NCBI RefSeq assembly: GCF_023115355.1
Contig: NZ_CP096019.1
Span: 1,798,001 to 1,862,000 of the forward strand
Direction: 5' to 3'
Source of the DNA: Halocatena salina
Lineage (GTDB): Archaea; Halobacteriota; Halobacteria; Halobacteriales; Haloarculaceae
Length of the DNA: 64,000 bases
Part shown: positions 43,480 through 52,258 of the stretch, piece after piece
How positions within the stretch are numbered: position 1 is the first letter of the stretch
Layout: each line of letters begins with the position of its first letter
Position numbers and translations under genes: made by a program
Notes under the pieces: generated by a model
What the model saw: only the letters and a program-made list of their open reading frames with translations
Database searches by the model: none
What the model was told of the DNA's origin: nothing

Positions 43480-44664
43480 ATGCCCGAGTACCGACCGATC
43501 TCAGAGGCGGAATACGAGGAGTACACCCGTCTTCTCCACTACGCGTTTTCGCCAGCAGAAACGTACGAACCGACCGAATCGAGAGACGATGCGCCCGAAT
43601 GGTCGACGATCGCCGAGGAACGAGGGCTGTACGCCGACGAGGAACTCGTGAGCACGGTCGCGCACTACTGGCACGCGCTTTGGCTCCGGGGTGCGTACCG
43701 CGATGTCGCCGGAGTCGCTGAGGTATCGACCCCTCCGAAACACCGTCGGAACGGATACAGCCGACGGCTGCTGTCCGAATCGCTTCGGGAGTACCGTGAT
43801 CGCGACGTGAATTTCGCCGCGTTGTGGCCGTTCAACCATTCCTTTTACAGAAAGCTCGGATGGGGTCGCTGTTCGGATCGGATATCGATCGCGTGTGGAC
43901 CGGCCGCGCTCGGGTTCGTAGATCGCATCGATCCCCCTGTTCACAGTGACTTCGTCGATCTCGAAGCCGACCGTTGGGCAGCACTGGATCGGGTGTATCA
44001 GAACGGAAACGACCACACGTTGGCCATGAACCGGTCCGAAGAATGGTGGCGAAAGCGGGTGTTCGATTGGCGGACCGACCCCTACGTCGTCGGCTGGAAG
44101 CGCGACGGCGAGCTTCGGGGCTATCTGGTGTACACCATCGACGACGACGACCAGCGAACGATGGCAGTCGACGAACTCGGCGCGCTCGACACCGAGGCGT
44201 ACACCGAACTGTTGCGATTCTGTCGGTACCACGACTCACAGGTCGACCGGGTCACGATCGACACCAACGACGTGCTGGTGTCAGATCTCGTGGATGATCC
44301 GTCCGCCGTCGAGATCGAGATTTGCCCCGGCGCGATGATTCGTATCGTAGACGTAAAGCGTGCGCTGTCGTCTCTGTCCTATCCCGCCGACGGATCGGTG
44401 GTGTTGGAGGTAATCGACGGGATTGCGGAGTGGAACGACCGGCGGTTTCGGCTCGCCGTCGAGGGCGGCGAGCCGACGTGTACGGTGACGGGTGATAGCC
44501 CCGACGTGACGGTCGATATCGCCACGCTCTCACGAATCGTCGTGGGGTACCGTGGCGTCGAACGAGCGACACGGGCTGGCGGACTGCGTGCATCACGGAC
44601 GGATCTCGAAACCCTGACAGCGCTGTTCCCCGAGACGAACCCGTATCTCCGGGAATGGTTCTGA
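43480..44664 (+). CDS. Eis-like acetyltransferase with SCP2-type C-domain
   Basis: A 394-aa protein of the enhanced intracellular survival type: two tandem GNAT folds followed by a sterol carrier protein-like domain. The active acetyl-CoA loop is HRRNGYSRRLL in the first fold; the C-terminal LRASRTDLETLTALFP and carboxyl terminus LREWF resemble Eis proteins, where the terminal carboxylate acts as base. The substrate may be an amine, including aminoglycosides or a cell component. Convergent with the acyl-CoA dehydrogenase gene (3-base gap). Confidence 0.83.
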   Translation: MPEYRPISEAEYEEYTRLLHYAFSPAETYEPTESRDDAPEWSTIAEERGLYADEELVSTVAHYWHALWLRGAYRDVAGVAEVSTPPKHRRNGYSRRLLSESLREYRDRDVNFAALWPFNHSFYRKLGWGRCSDRISIACGPAALGFVDRIDPPVHSDFVDLEADRWAALDRVYQNGNDHTLAMNRSEEWWRKRVFDWRTDPYVVGWKRDGELRGYLVYTIDDDDQRTMAVDELGALDTEAYTELLRFCRYHDSQVDRVTIDTNDVLVSDLVDDPSAVEIEICPGAMIRIVDVKRALSSLSYPADGSVVLEVIDGIAEWNDRRFRLAVEGGEPTCTVTGDSPDVTVDIATLSRIVVGYRGVERATRAGGLRASRTDLETLTALFPETNPYLREWF

Positions 44665-44667
44665 TCG

Positions 44668-45828
44668 TTACCTCGGTGATTGGCTGTAGATGAGATTGCG
44701 CTGGACCTCGTTTGCCCCCTCGTAGATAACTGGCACGCGGACATCGCGGTAGACGCGTGCGATCCGCCGATCGGTAAGGATCGATCGACCACCGTGAAGC
44801 TGCATCCCTTGTTCGGCACACATGGTAGCCGTTTCAGTGGATTTGGTTTTGGCCATCGCGGCCCAAAAGCCCGACTGCTCTTGGTTTTCGACCTTCCGGG
44901 CGGCACGCCAGTTGAGTGCTCGTGCAGCCTCGAACTCCGTTCGCATCTCCGCGAGCGTGTGTTGGACGGATTGGAAGTCGCTGATGTCCCGTCCGAACGC
45001 TTCACGGTCGTGGACGAACGCCCACGCCTCTTCGATCGCTGCTGCCGCAAGCCCGAGTCCATGGCCGCCGACCGCGATGCGGCCATGGTTGAAAAACTCC
45101 GCAAGGATGTAAAAACCGCTGCCTTCCGGACCGATGCGGTTCTCGACCGGAATCCGACAGCCATCGAGCGTGATGTGGGCTTGTTTCGACGCCCGCATCG
45201 CCATCTTTTCGGGAATGTGCTCTGCCTCATAGCCCGCCGTGTCGGTCGGGACGATGAACAGCGAGTAGTTGCCGTATCTGTTCTGTTCATCGTCGCCCGT
45301 TTTGGCGTACAGCGTTACCCAGTCGGCTTCGACGCCGTTACCGATCCAGTATTTCTCACCGTCCAGAACGTATTCGTCGCCTTCTTTGGTGGCGGTCGTC
45401 CGCATCCCCGCCAGATCGCTCCCGCTTTCGGGTTCGGACACCGCAAGCCCCGTGATCTGTGAATTCTCTGCGACCGGTCGGAGGAACTCCTCCTTTTGCT
45501 GTTCGGTCCCGTGACCTTCGAGGATCTCGGCCCCAAACGAAGCCAGCATCAGCGTCAGACCGATCCCGGCGTCAGCGCGATACAGCTCTTCTGCGATCGC
45601 AAGGAGCTGTTGGAGGTCGAATCCTCGTCCCCCGTACTCCTCGCCGATGTCCTGGGCGACCAGTCCAGCGTCCATTCCCGCCTCTAGTACCTCCCATGGA
45701 TACTCACCGCTACGGAAATACTCCTCCGCAACCGGCTCGATCTCCTCGGTTGCGAACTCGCGCGCTTGCTGTTTGACCGGCTGTGCGTGCTCAGGTACCA
45801 CGCTGTCGTCTAACAACTCCATCGCCAT
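44668..45828 (-). CDS. Acyl-CoA dehydrogenase
   Basis: FAD enzyme oxidising acyl-CoA to 2-enoyl-CoA. The 386-aa protein has the expected three-domain pattern: N-terminal helices, the beta domain with ITGLAVSEPESGSDLA and DGEKYWIGNG, and the C-terminal helices with GMQLHGG and the catalytic glutamate in YEGANEVQRN. Chain-length specificity is unknown. It is alone on the minus strand, with no electron-transfer flavoprotein gene in the window. An in-frame ATG two codons later is an equally good start. Confidence 0.88.
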   Translation of the reverse strand: MAMELLDDSVVPEHAQPVKQQAREFATEEIEPVAEEYFRSGEYPWEVLEAGMDAGLVAQDIGEEYGGRGFDLQQLLAIAEELYRADAGIGLTLMLASFGAEILEGHGTEQQKEEFLRPVAENSQITGLAVSEPESGSDLAGMRTTATKEGDEYVLDGEKYWIGNGVEADWVTLYAKTGDDEQNRYGNYSLFIVPTDTAGYEAEHIPEKMAMRASKQAHITLDGCRIPVENRIGPEGSGFYILAEFFNHGRIAVGGHGLGLAAAAIEEAWAFVHDREAFGRDISDFQSVQHTLAEMRTEFEAARALNWRAARKVENQEQSGFWAAMAKTKSTETATMCAEQGMQLHGGRSILTDRRIARVYRDVRVPVIYEGANEVQRNLIYSQSPR

Positions 45829-45922
45829 GTGGTATCTTCACGTTCGATGGTGAAGTAGATCGTGGAACGCACGACCGAGGAAAACGCGTTAAACGGACGG
45901 TCCGGTCGGTCCAGTTTCCCAG

Positions 45923-46585
45923 CTATCGTTTGTGACTCACCGCAACCCCTTCTCCAAGCGGGAGCAGTGCAGTTTCGAACGCGTCGTCGTCGTCGATCGT
46001 GTGCAAGTAGTCAGCGACTCCGCGAGTGCTCTGGTTTGCCTCGATGTCCGCTCCATCGACCAGCTCCACAAGCGCATCGAACTCGATTGAAGCGGACGTC
46101 ATGGCGTTGTCCACGACGATCAGCCCACCCGATGAAACCTTCTCACGGACCGCCTCGAACGCCTCGCGGTAACGGTATTTCTCGTTGTCGATAAGGACGA
46201 TGTCGAACGGTCCATCGTACTGCCTCACGGTGTCGATCGCGTCGCCTACCTCGATGGTCACCTGATCGAGATGTCCCCCGCGATCGAGGTACTCGCGGGC
46301 CTGATCGAGATTGTCCGGATCAAGATCGGTGAGGACGACCTCTCCATCGCTCGGCAGTTCCCGAGCGAACCAGTACGCCGAGTAGCCAAAGCCCGATCCG
46401 AACTCGAACACTGACTCCGCGCCGGTCGTCCGCACGAGCAATGACAGCCACCCGCCGACGGCGGGACCGACGTGCGGAAAGTCACGTTCCTCGGCGTGAG
46501 CGTCCATCTCTTCGATCACCTCGTCTGGCTCGGGACCGACAGCAGTTGCGAATCGCGTCACTCGGTCGGAAATGGTCTGATCCAT
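45923..46585 (-). CDS. O-methyltransferase (class I, COMT-like)
   Basis: SAM-dependent methyltransferase of 220 aa. Motif I is VFEFGSGFGYSAYWFA (about residues 60-75), the acidic motif II is VVLTDLDP, and FDIVLIDNEKYRY is the metal/SAM region seen in catechol and caffeoyl-CoA O-methyltransferases. The metabolite substrate is not known. The ATG at 46585 was chosen because the upstream eight residues are not conserved-like. Confidence 0.82.
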   Translation of the reverse strand: MDQTISDRVTRFATAVGPEPDEVIEEMDAHAEERDFPHVGPAVGGWLSLLVRTTGAESVFEFGSGFGYSAYWFARELPSDGEVVLTDLDPDNLDQAREYLDRGGHLDQVTIEVGDAIDTVRQYDGPFDIVLIDNEKYRYREAFEAVREKVSSGGLIVVDNAMTSASIEFDALVELVDGADIEANQSTRGVADYLHTIDDDDAFETALLPLGEGVAVSHKR

Positions 46586-47162
46586 GATGGGTGATCGGAC
46601 GGCGTGCATAAAAACACACGGCCGAGACGCTCACTGGCTATCCTGTTGTAGTGAACTCCCCCAGCCTACTCAGGCGCTTGGCGTTCGTTGAGGTGGGCTT
46701 TCTGGTTCTTCGACGGGACTTGCACCCGTCGGGAGGACGGCGTAGCGGTCCGGATCCCTACAGACGTTCGGGTCAACAGTCGGGCCACACGTCCAACGCA
46801 CGCTTTTTGTCGTGGTTCGAAACGTCGTCACCGTTTCGTCACTGGGTGGAGCGGACTCTACGAGGTCCGCGCAAGCGTCGTTCTTGTGAGATCACGAAAA
46901 ACGCGTCGCGTCTTTCGAACGACGTTGCCAACGCCGGACGCGACGTGATGAGGGTCTTATTACTGCTCTTGATCGCAGAAGTAGTAATATCTCGAAGAAC
47001 GTGTGAGAATTCCGTGCGGCGATGTATCTCCTTCCTGTTTACTCCTTCGGCACTCACTGAGAAAGGGACGTACCGCTCTCAATCAAAGCTAAAAGCGGTT
47101 TCATCGATCGGTTCCGATCCGGATCGATCCGAGCGATTCGAACGAATCGATTCTCCAGCGAG
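46586..47162. other. 577-base non-coding region with insertion-sequence end
   Basis: Holds the IS200/IS605-type end at 46651-46800. The remainder (46801-47162) has mixed composition with no recognisable gene; a long plus-strand reading frame crossing it runs on antisense through the gene at 47163 and shows no protein-like features. Confidence 0.5.
46651..46800 (-). mobile_element. Solitary IS200/IS605 (IS1341-type) right end, possible omega RNA
   Basis: On the minus strand the sequence ends GGCTGGGGGAGTTCAC at 46651, preceded by GAAAGCCCACCTCAACGAACGC and a stem region with CCGACGGGTGCAAGTCCCG. I recall this type of end (GGGGAGTTCAC) from haloarchaeal tnpB elements, where it forms the right end and the 3' part of the omega guide RNA. 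No tnpB or tnpA coding sequence is found upstream, so it is a remnant or an orphan RNA. Bases to the left of 46651 could act as the guide. Confidence 0.5.
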
Positions 47163-47954
47163 TCACTCTTCGGACGACTCGGTCGACGTGACCGATCGGA
47201 TGACCGGGATCGGCCCGGAGTCGTCGGCTGTGGACTGTGCCCAGTGTTCCGATCCCGGATCGTCGGTCCGTTCGACGTCGCGTTCGTCCTCCGAGGTGTC
47301 CGTCTGTTCGTCGTCGCTTTCGGTCGCCTCCTCCGTCTCGTCGGACTCCACCTCGCGTTCGTCCGTTTGGACGTCGTCACCGCGGTCGGATTCGGATCGG
47401 GCCGTCCGTGCCGTGTCCGATTCGCTTGCGGCATCGGAACCGAACGTGGACGTTGCCGTCTCGGACGTGTGTGTCGATTCGAAATCGGACCGTCGTCGGT
47501 CCGTTCTGCCGTTCGTCCGTGCCTGTTCGGACGCCACGAAGACGTTTTCGTCGTCGAGTACCTCCTCGAGGGCGTCCCGTGCGGCTGCTTCACGGCTTTT
47601 GATGACGATACTGAACTGCGTTCCGATAGCGAAAAACATCGCACCGACGCCAGCAGCAGCCAGCGCCATCGACCGAACGGTTCCGACAACGACCGAAGAT
47701 ACCGTCGCTCCGAGGAGCGCACCGACGATCGCGAGCCACACCATTCCGCGAACTCGGTTCCGGTCGCCATCAGTGAATCGACGATGGACGAGTACGATGA
47801 GTCCGATCATCCCGACTACCCCAAGCGCCCCGAGCGGTACCACGTTCACACCGTACCGCACCGTCGGCTCGAACACGACACCAGCAAACGCGGCGATCAG
47901 GGCTGCAAGCAACAGTAGTTCGAGATGAATTCGGTCGAGTTCTATCCGTATCAT
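47163..47954 (-). CDS. Membrane protein with long acidic cytoplasmic tail
   Basis: A 263-aa protein with four hydrophobic segments in the first 135 residues (for example LELLLLAALIAAFAGVVF and GMVWLAIVGALLGATVSSV). A low-complexity tail of about 120 residues rich in D, E, S, T and R follows. No known domain. The tail could be a flexible interaction region. Start chosen at the ATG at 47954, just before the first hydrophobic helix. Function unknown; similar short membrane proteins with acidic tails are frequent in haloarchaea. Confidence 0.65.
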   Translation of the reverse strand: MIRIELDRIHLELLLLAALIAAFAGVVFEPTVRYGVNVVPLGALGVVGMIGLIVLVHRRFTDGDRNRVRGMVWLAIVGALLGATVSSVVVGTVRSMALAAAGVGAMFFAIGTQFSIVIKSREAAARDALEEVLDDENVFVASEQARTNGRTDRRRSDFESTHTSETATSTFGSDAASESDTARTARSESDRGDDVQTDEREVESDETEEATESDDEQTDTSEDERDVERTDDPGSEHWAQSTADDSGPIPVIRSVTSTESSEE

Positions 47955-48174
47955 GGGTTGTCGACTCCGCAATCGCGGGCACCCATCGTATCTAGTTGTG
48001 ATCGGACCACACCGACCAACTGATGTCGGTGGGTGTCGTTCCAGCCCGAGGGGGGCTGGCTGGGTACCCGCGATCGCTAGTGACGAGTTGCATAACGGCA
48101 GGGGGGTACTTTATCTGTTTGATAGTGAACGGCGTGGGACAACTCCGTTCGGTCGTATGATATACGGCTCGTTC

Positions 48175-48723
48175 TCACTGCAGTTCACAGTCGTCACTCG
48201 TGTCCGGACTCCCAAGCAACCGCAATGCAGCTTCGTGGTCGCCGTCCATTCGTGTGAGCAGCTCACGGACGGTGGACTGTCTCCGCTCGTCGACGGTTGC
48301 CAGAACCATTCCCACATCGGGTTGGCCGTAGACGACGCTGGCACCGGGGGGTGCTGCGACGATCGCGGGCAGTGTGGCGAGGTCCTCTTCTCCATCGACG
48401 ACGATCACGGTCCGCTCGTTGGCATCGATGGCTTGCGCGAGCGTTTCCAACAGCTCCCGTGACAGCGTCGCAGCAGGGTTCTCGACCGCATGTTTGCGAT
48501 CGAACGGTGTGAGATCAACCGGCGTATCGAGCGGTGTTCGCTTCGTTTGCCCGTCGACGAGCGCTACGGCAGGAGTGGCTACCGAGAGCAGATGCTCGGT
48601 AACGACGTCGCCGACGGCGACGATCGGTGTGCCACTGGCCTCGAACAACGCCTGTGGATCGGTGTACACCGGACCGAGCGGTTCTTTCAACTCTGCCCGG
48701 AGCGATCGAGGAAGGGTAAGCAC
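48175..48723 (-). CDS. GTP-dependent dephospho-CoA kinase
   Basis: Last step of archaeal coenzyme A synthesis, using GTP rather than ATP. The 182-aa protein (DUF359 family) has VGDVVTEHLL, the acidic DGQTKR block, NPAATLSREL and VVDGEEDLATLP as conserved motifs; the acidic residues bind GTP-Mg. It ends the aIF2-gamma operon, 1 base after spt4. Panthenate-pathway partner panE is encoded at 10223. Confidence 0.87.
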   Translation of the reverse strand: MLTLPRSLRAELKEPLGPVYTDPQALFEASGTPIVAVGDVVTEHLLSVATPAVALVDGQTKRTPLDTPVDLTPFDRKHAVENPAATLSRELLETLAQAIDANERTVIVVDGEEDLATLPAIVAAPPGASVVYGQPDVGMVLATVDERRQSTVRELLTRMDGDHEAALRLLGSPDTSDDCELQ

Positions 48724-48724
48724 G

Positions 48725-48922
48725 TTAGCGGACCTTTAGCGCGTACGCCCCCGGCCGGGTGACGTTCATCTCTTCGGCAACCTCGCTCCGTTCGGGATGG
48801 GCGATCACCACGTATCCGGCCCAATCCTCGGTAAGGCTGCTCGACCCACAGGCGGTACACGTCTGTGCGTCCGGATCGTTCACAAAATGGCATTCACGAC
48901 ACGCCAATCGTTTGTTCGCCAC
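48725..48922 (-). CDS. spt4: Transcription elongation factor Spt4
   Basis: Zinc protein of 65 aa that pairs with Spt5 and rides on RNA polymerase to increase processivity. Zinc ligands CREC (residues 8-11) and CTAC (22-25); the conserved EDWAGYVVIAHPERSEVA forms the Spt5-binding surface. Two bases follow the rpo7 stop, in the usual archaeal order rpo7-spt4. Confidence 0.9.
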   Translation of the reverse strand: MANKRLACRECHFVNDPDAQTCTACGSSSLTEDWAGYVVIAHPERSEVAEEMNVTRPGAYALKVR

Positions 48923-48924
48923 GG

Positions 48925-49494
48925 TTATTCACCCGCTGCTGTCGGCTCGTTTTCCCTCTGCTCCCGGAGCCATCCGAGCTTGCCTAGACCCGGTTGTTTG
49001 GCCGTCAAGCCGATCTTGCTGTCCCGTGGATTGCGCTCGTCGATGCTCTTGGTTACGATGCGTGTCCGCACCGAGTCACCCACCCCGAGCGTGCTGTTCG
49101 ATTCTCGGGATGCGAGCTGCTGGTTCTCCTCGTCGAACGATAGATACTCATCTGAGATCTGGGAGACGTGTAACAGACCGTCGACCGGTCCGATCCCGAT
49201 GAATGTTCCAAAGTTGACAACTTCCACGACCTCCCCATCGACCACTTCCTGCATCTGTGGATCGAACGTGACGGCATCGAACACCGCTTCGTAATAGACG
49301 CCCGGCTGGTTTGGAAGCACGGTTCCTTCGCCGACTTCCACGACGTCTACGATGCTGACGACACTCCCGACGTCTTCGTCCATTCGTCCTTCGAGTTTGT
49401 CCTGCAACAGCCGCTTGACCAACGTCTCCGACACGTCTGCGAGGTGTTTCGGCGGCACCTCGACTGTATCACGTAGTCTAACCCGTTTGTACAT
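48925..49494 (-). CDS. rpo7: DNA-directed RNA polymerase subunit Rpo7 (E')
   Basis: Stalk subunit of RNA polymerase, 189 aa. N-terminal RNP-like domain beginning YKRVRLRDTVEVPP, then an S1/OB domain with GEVVEVVNFGTFIGIGPVDGLLHVSQISDEY that binds emerging RNA. Works with Rpo4, encoded elsewhere. In the aIF2-gamma operon, 2 bases after the PIN gene. Confidence 0.93.
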   Translation of the reverse strand: MYKRVRLRDTVEVPPKHLADVSETLVKRLLQDKLEGRMDEDVGSVVSIVDVVEVGEGTVLPNQPGVYYEAVFDAVTFDPQMQEVVDGEVVEVVNFGTFIGIGPVDGLLHVSQISDEYLSFDEENQQLASRESNSTLGVGDSVRTRIVTKSIDERNPRDSKIGLTAKQPGLGKLGWLREQRENEPTAAGE

Positions 49495-49496
49495 GT

Positions 49497-49862
49497 TTAT
49501 TGAATATCAAGTTTGTTCTGGCCCCTCAAACAGATTGCTCCGACGGAGAGTCGGTCACGGAGAGGCCCATCGTTCGTGACTACATACTCACACGCCCCGC
49601 GATCTGCGAGTTCCACGAGCGCGTCGTCGGCATACGACGCCTCGGTGTCGACGACGGCACAGCGCTCGGCGAGATCCCGCCCGACGGTGGCCGCCGTCGC
49701 TTCCGTCCCGTGGCCCGACGCGAGCGAGTCGAGCTCGTCGATAACTGCTCGTGGCGTGATGAGCTCGTACTCCCCGAGCAATCGGTCGAGCTGCTCGAAC
49801 ACACGAACGTCGCTTTCGACTGGCATCATCAATGCGTTGGTGTCCATCGCAACCCGATCCAT
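49497..49862 (-). CDS. PIN domain protein (FCF1/VapC-like)
   Basis: A 121-aa PIN nuclease-like protein. Acidic residues of the active site are visible: D7 in VAMDTNAL, E43 in VIDELDSL, D79 in YADDAL, and D98 in VTNDGPL. It resembles the Fcf1/Utp24-like PIN proteins always found between aIF2-gamma and Rpo7 in archaea, suggesting a role in rRNA processing rather than a toxin. It has no antitoxin partner. Cytoplasmic. Confidence 0.85.
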   Translation of the reverse strand: MDRVAMDTNALMMPVESDVRVFEQLDRLLGEYELITPRAVIDELDSLASGHGTEATAATVGRDLAERCAVVDTEASYADDALVELADRGACEYVVTNDGPLRDRLSVGAICLRGQNKLDIQ

Positions 49863-49900
49863 TGTTTACCTGTACGTTGTCATTCTATCCCGTGTCCGTG

Positions 49901-51127
49901 TTAGCCGACGAGCGTTCCGATACCGATGAGCCGCCAGCGGGTTCCCACCCGTCTGTTAATGGCGATTTTCGCACCCGGCTGGGCACACACGGGTCGTTTG
50001 AGATTCACTTCACATTCCGATTCCCGTGCACTCGTCACTGCGCCAACCGTCGTTGCCGTTCCGACGGTGAGCATCAGCGGCTCGCCGGTGTTGATCGGCT
50101 CGATCTCGTCTCCCCCGACGAGCCGTTCGAGTAACTCGACTTCGATCGTAAAGGAATCCCACGTCGGCGGCAGCGTACCGGGCGGTCCGGCGACCTGTCC
50201 GGCGAGTGCATCGCCCTTCGTGAGCGACGGATCGAGACCGGTTCCGACACCGAGGAGTCCGCCGGGGCCTACCTCTTCGAGCAGATCGTCGCCTGCTTGT
50301 AGCGACCGGATCGTCGTCGTGATCGGTCGGTATTCGGACTGTCCCTCCTCTTCGAACTCCCGACCGGGGCGGAGTTCGATCTCGTCGCCGGTGTGCAGTC
50401 GTCCCCGAACGAGACTCCCGCCCAGAACCCCGCCCATCAACTCGTCGAACGTCGTTCCCGGTCGGTTGATGTCGAAACTCCGGGCCACCTGTATCTGCGG
50501 ATCGGTGTCCGGTGCGGTTTCGGGCGTCGGTATCTCCTCTTCGATCGCCTGCATCAGCAGATCCATGTTGACGCCCCGTTGGGCGGAGATCGGCACAACG
50601 GGCGCGTCTTCTGCGACGGTGCCTTCGACGAAATCAGTGATCTGCTGGTAGTTCTCGCGTGCGATCTCGTTGTCGACGAGATCGATCTTGTTTTGGGCGA
50701 TCACGATGTTCTCGATCCCGATGATGTCCAAAGCCATCAGATGCTCTGCCGTCTGGGCTTGGGGAACCGGTTCGTTCGCCCCGATGACGAGCACCGCCCC
50801 GTCCATCATCGCTGCCCCCGAGAGCATCGTCGCCATCAGCGTCTCGTGACCGGGCGCGTCGACGAACGAGACCGTTCGGACTACCTCGCTTTCGGACCCG
50901 TCCGGACACGTCTCCTCGACGGTGTAACACTCCGGCGCGTCCGTATCGGGGCACCGACGGAACGTGGCGTCGGCGTAGCCGAGCCGAATCGATATCCCGC
51001 GTTTCATCTCCTCGGAATGCTGGTCGGTCCACTCGCCGCTGAGCGCCTGCACCAGCGTCGTTTTGCCGTGGTCGACGTGGCCGACGAGACCGATGTTCAC
51101 CTCCGGTTGTCGGTGTTCCCTTGTCAT
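49901..51127 (-). CDS. eif2g: Translation initiation factor aIF2 gamma
   Basis: GTPase subunit of aIF2 that brings Met-tRNAi to the ribosome. The 408-aa protein has [10 protein letters not shown] (G1), the switch region around [19 protein letters not shown] (G3) and NKID (G4), and two C-terminal beta-barrel domains ending in the typical [14 protein letters not shown]. The real start is the ATG at 51127 ([14 protein letters not shown]); a 33-residue upstream extension lacks conservation. First gene of the operon aIF2g-PIN-rpo7-spt4-dephospho-CoA kinase. Confidence 0.95.
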   Translation of the reverse strand: MTREHRQPEVNIGLVGHVDHGKTTLVQALSGEWTDQHSEEMKRGISIRLGYADATFRRCPDTDAPECYTVEETCPDGSESEVVRTVSFVDAPGHETLMATMLSGAAMMDGAVLVIGANEPVPQAQTAEHLMALDIIGIENIVIAQNKIDLVDNEIARENYQQITDFVEGTVAEDAPVVPISAQRGVNMDLLMQAIEEEIPTPETAPDTDPQIQVARSFDINRPGTTFDELMGGVLGGSLVRGRLHTGDEIELRPGREFEEEGQSEYRPITTTIRSLQAGDDLLEEVGPGGLLGVGTGLDPSLTKGDALAGQVAGPPGTLPPTWDSFTIEVELLERLVGGDEIEPINTGEPLMLTVGTATTVGAVTSARESECEVNLKRPVCAQPGAKIAINRRVGTRWRLIGIGTLVG

Positions 51128-51143
51128 CTCGATAGTAATACGG

Positions 51144-51362
51144 TTATATCTCTCCGTCGTGAGCATAAACCTGCTGTTCTTCGAACCGTCTTCTGTCTCT
51201 GCGGTGTACACTCTCGAATGAGACACATGCCACAGAGGGGATTGTGAGTCCCCATCTGATGTTAGTCCCCCCTGCGACGTGCTGTATCACGTGATCACAG
51301 AGTGCGCAATCACTCACTTCCACGCGATGATCGTCGGTCTCTGTTTCCGGTCCGATCCGCAT
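51144..51362 (-). CDS. Uncertain small ORF between aIF2-gamma and a divergent regulator
   Basis: Possible 72-aa protein starting at the ATG at 51362, three bases from a perfect palindrome. It has one CALC pair and the basic tail [13 protein letters not shown] recognise no family. It ends 17 bases before the eif2g start, so the sequence could instead be the eif2g leader. If real, it is transcribed away from the HTH gene at 51402. Confidence 0.3.
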   Translation of the reverse strand: MRIGPETETDDHRVEVSDCALCDHVIQHVAGGTNIRWGLTIPSVACVSFESVHRRDRRRFEEQQVYAHDGEI

Positions 51363-51364
51363 CA

Positions 51365-51385
51365 GTGTTTGTGAAGCACAAACAC
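51365..51385. promoter_or_regulatory. Perfect inverted repeat, candidate operator
   Basis: Arms GTGTTTGTG and CACAAACAC (nine bases, no mismatch) around AAG. It lies 16 bases before the GTG of the winged-helix protein at 51402 and 3 bases from the ATG of the opposite ORF, so it could be bound by that regulator to control both directions. Confidence 0.45.
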
Positions 51386-51401
51386 ATGGCCTCTGGGTGT
51401 C

Positions 51402-51662
51402 GTGGCGACCAAGCTGGATGGATGCGCCACCATCCATCTACAATCATGCACGCAGTGGGATCGTGAGCCGACCAACAGACAGTTTTCTGATGATGACTTC
51501 GTCGCGGTGGTACAAGCCCATGAGCCGATCGGAACACGGGAAGTTGCCGAACACGTTGGCTGTGTGCGGGAGACGGCCCGACTTCGATTGAACGAGTTGG
51601 AACGGCAGGGCACTATCAGTAAACGAGAAATAGCACTCGGTGATGTCTGGTATACCGAGTAG
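51402..51662 (+). CDS. Small winged-helix DNA-binding protein
   Basis: Predicted 86-aa protein whose residues 25-86 form one winged-helix domain: FVAVVQAHEPIGTREVAEHVG, the recognition helix region RETARLRLNELERQG, and the wing SKREIALGDVWYTE. This agrees with the short haloarchaeal HTH proteins. The start is a GTG at 51402; the first 25 residues look unconserved and an alternative non-ATG start further in is possible. The perfect palindrome just upstream suggests autoregulation. Confidence 0.6.
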   Translation: MATKLDGCATIHLQSCTQWDREPTNRQFSDDDFVAVVQAHEPIGTREVAEHVGCVRETARLRLNELERQGTISKREIALGDVWYTE

Positions 51663-51809
51663 TTCGCTGACGCCGTTTTCTGTATCGATTGTGTGACGAA
51701 CAAGCCGTTTGTCGTGATTCTATCATCGTCTCTGTGGGTATAGTAGGCGCGATAGTACCTGTAGATACCAACCGAAAATCATAATCGCAATCGTGGAGAT
51801 CGCAGTGGC

Positions 51810-52250
51810 GTGGGAACGACAGCTCGCGTCGCCGAATATTCGATTGCCCTCTGGTTTGCGATGAACAACGTGATCGAAATCTTTCTCCAGCGGCTAGTAG
51901 GAATGGCGGCGTGGGCAGCGGTCCCGTACTGGTTGGGTCCGACGGCGTTCGATCTGTACGTCCCCGTGATCGTTGCGAACCTCGTCGTTCTCCGGTATCC
52001 GTCGGTCTCTCGCCGTCGCTTCTGGGTGTTCTGTCTCACAACGAAGCTCGTTTCCGGGTTCTTTATAATACTGCTCTCCATCGCGTTTCAGCCCACTGGA
52101 CCCACGGAAATCTCCCCGCGCCAGAGCCCGTTGAAAGCAATCACTTTTCTGGGAACGTGGAGCGTGGTAGCGGCGCTCTCATACGCGTTCGTGACTAACG
52201 ACGGCTATCGACGGGTATTCCGGCGGTTCGAAGCGCAGTTTCGGGTGTGA
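51810..52250 (+). CDS. Predicted integral membrane protein
   Basis: A 146-aa hydrophobic protein with four or five membrane segments (LVGMAAWAAVPYWLG, DLYVPVIVANLVVL, FWVFCLTTKLVSGFFIILL, FLGTWSVVAALSYAFV) and a basic C-terminus (YRRVFRRFEAQFRV), which is probably cytoplasmic. No family recognised. The GTG at 51810 is used; the ATG at 51861 is a second choice. Convergent with the PH-like membrane protein gene (8-base gap). Confidence 0.5.
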   Translation: MGTTARVAEYSIALWFAMNNVIEIFLQRLVGMAAWAAVPYWLGPTAFDLYVPVIVANLVVLRYPSVSRRRFWVFCLTTKLVSGFFIILLSIAFQPTGPTEISPRQSPLKAITFLGTWSVVAALSYAFVTNDGYRRVFRRFEAQFRV

Positions 52251-52258
52251 TGAGCAAG

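Noticed and set aside
46651-47928. Plus-strand reading frame of 425 codons
   Set aside because: Antisense to the membrane protein at 47163 and crossing the IS end; its serine-rich translation is the mirror of the acidic tail.
49497-49862. PIN protein as a VapC toxin
   Set aside because: No antitoxin gene is adjacent and its fixed place between aIF2-gamma and Rpo7 in archaea points to a housekeeping RNA role.
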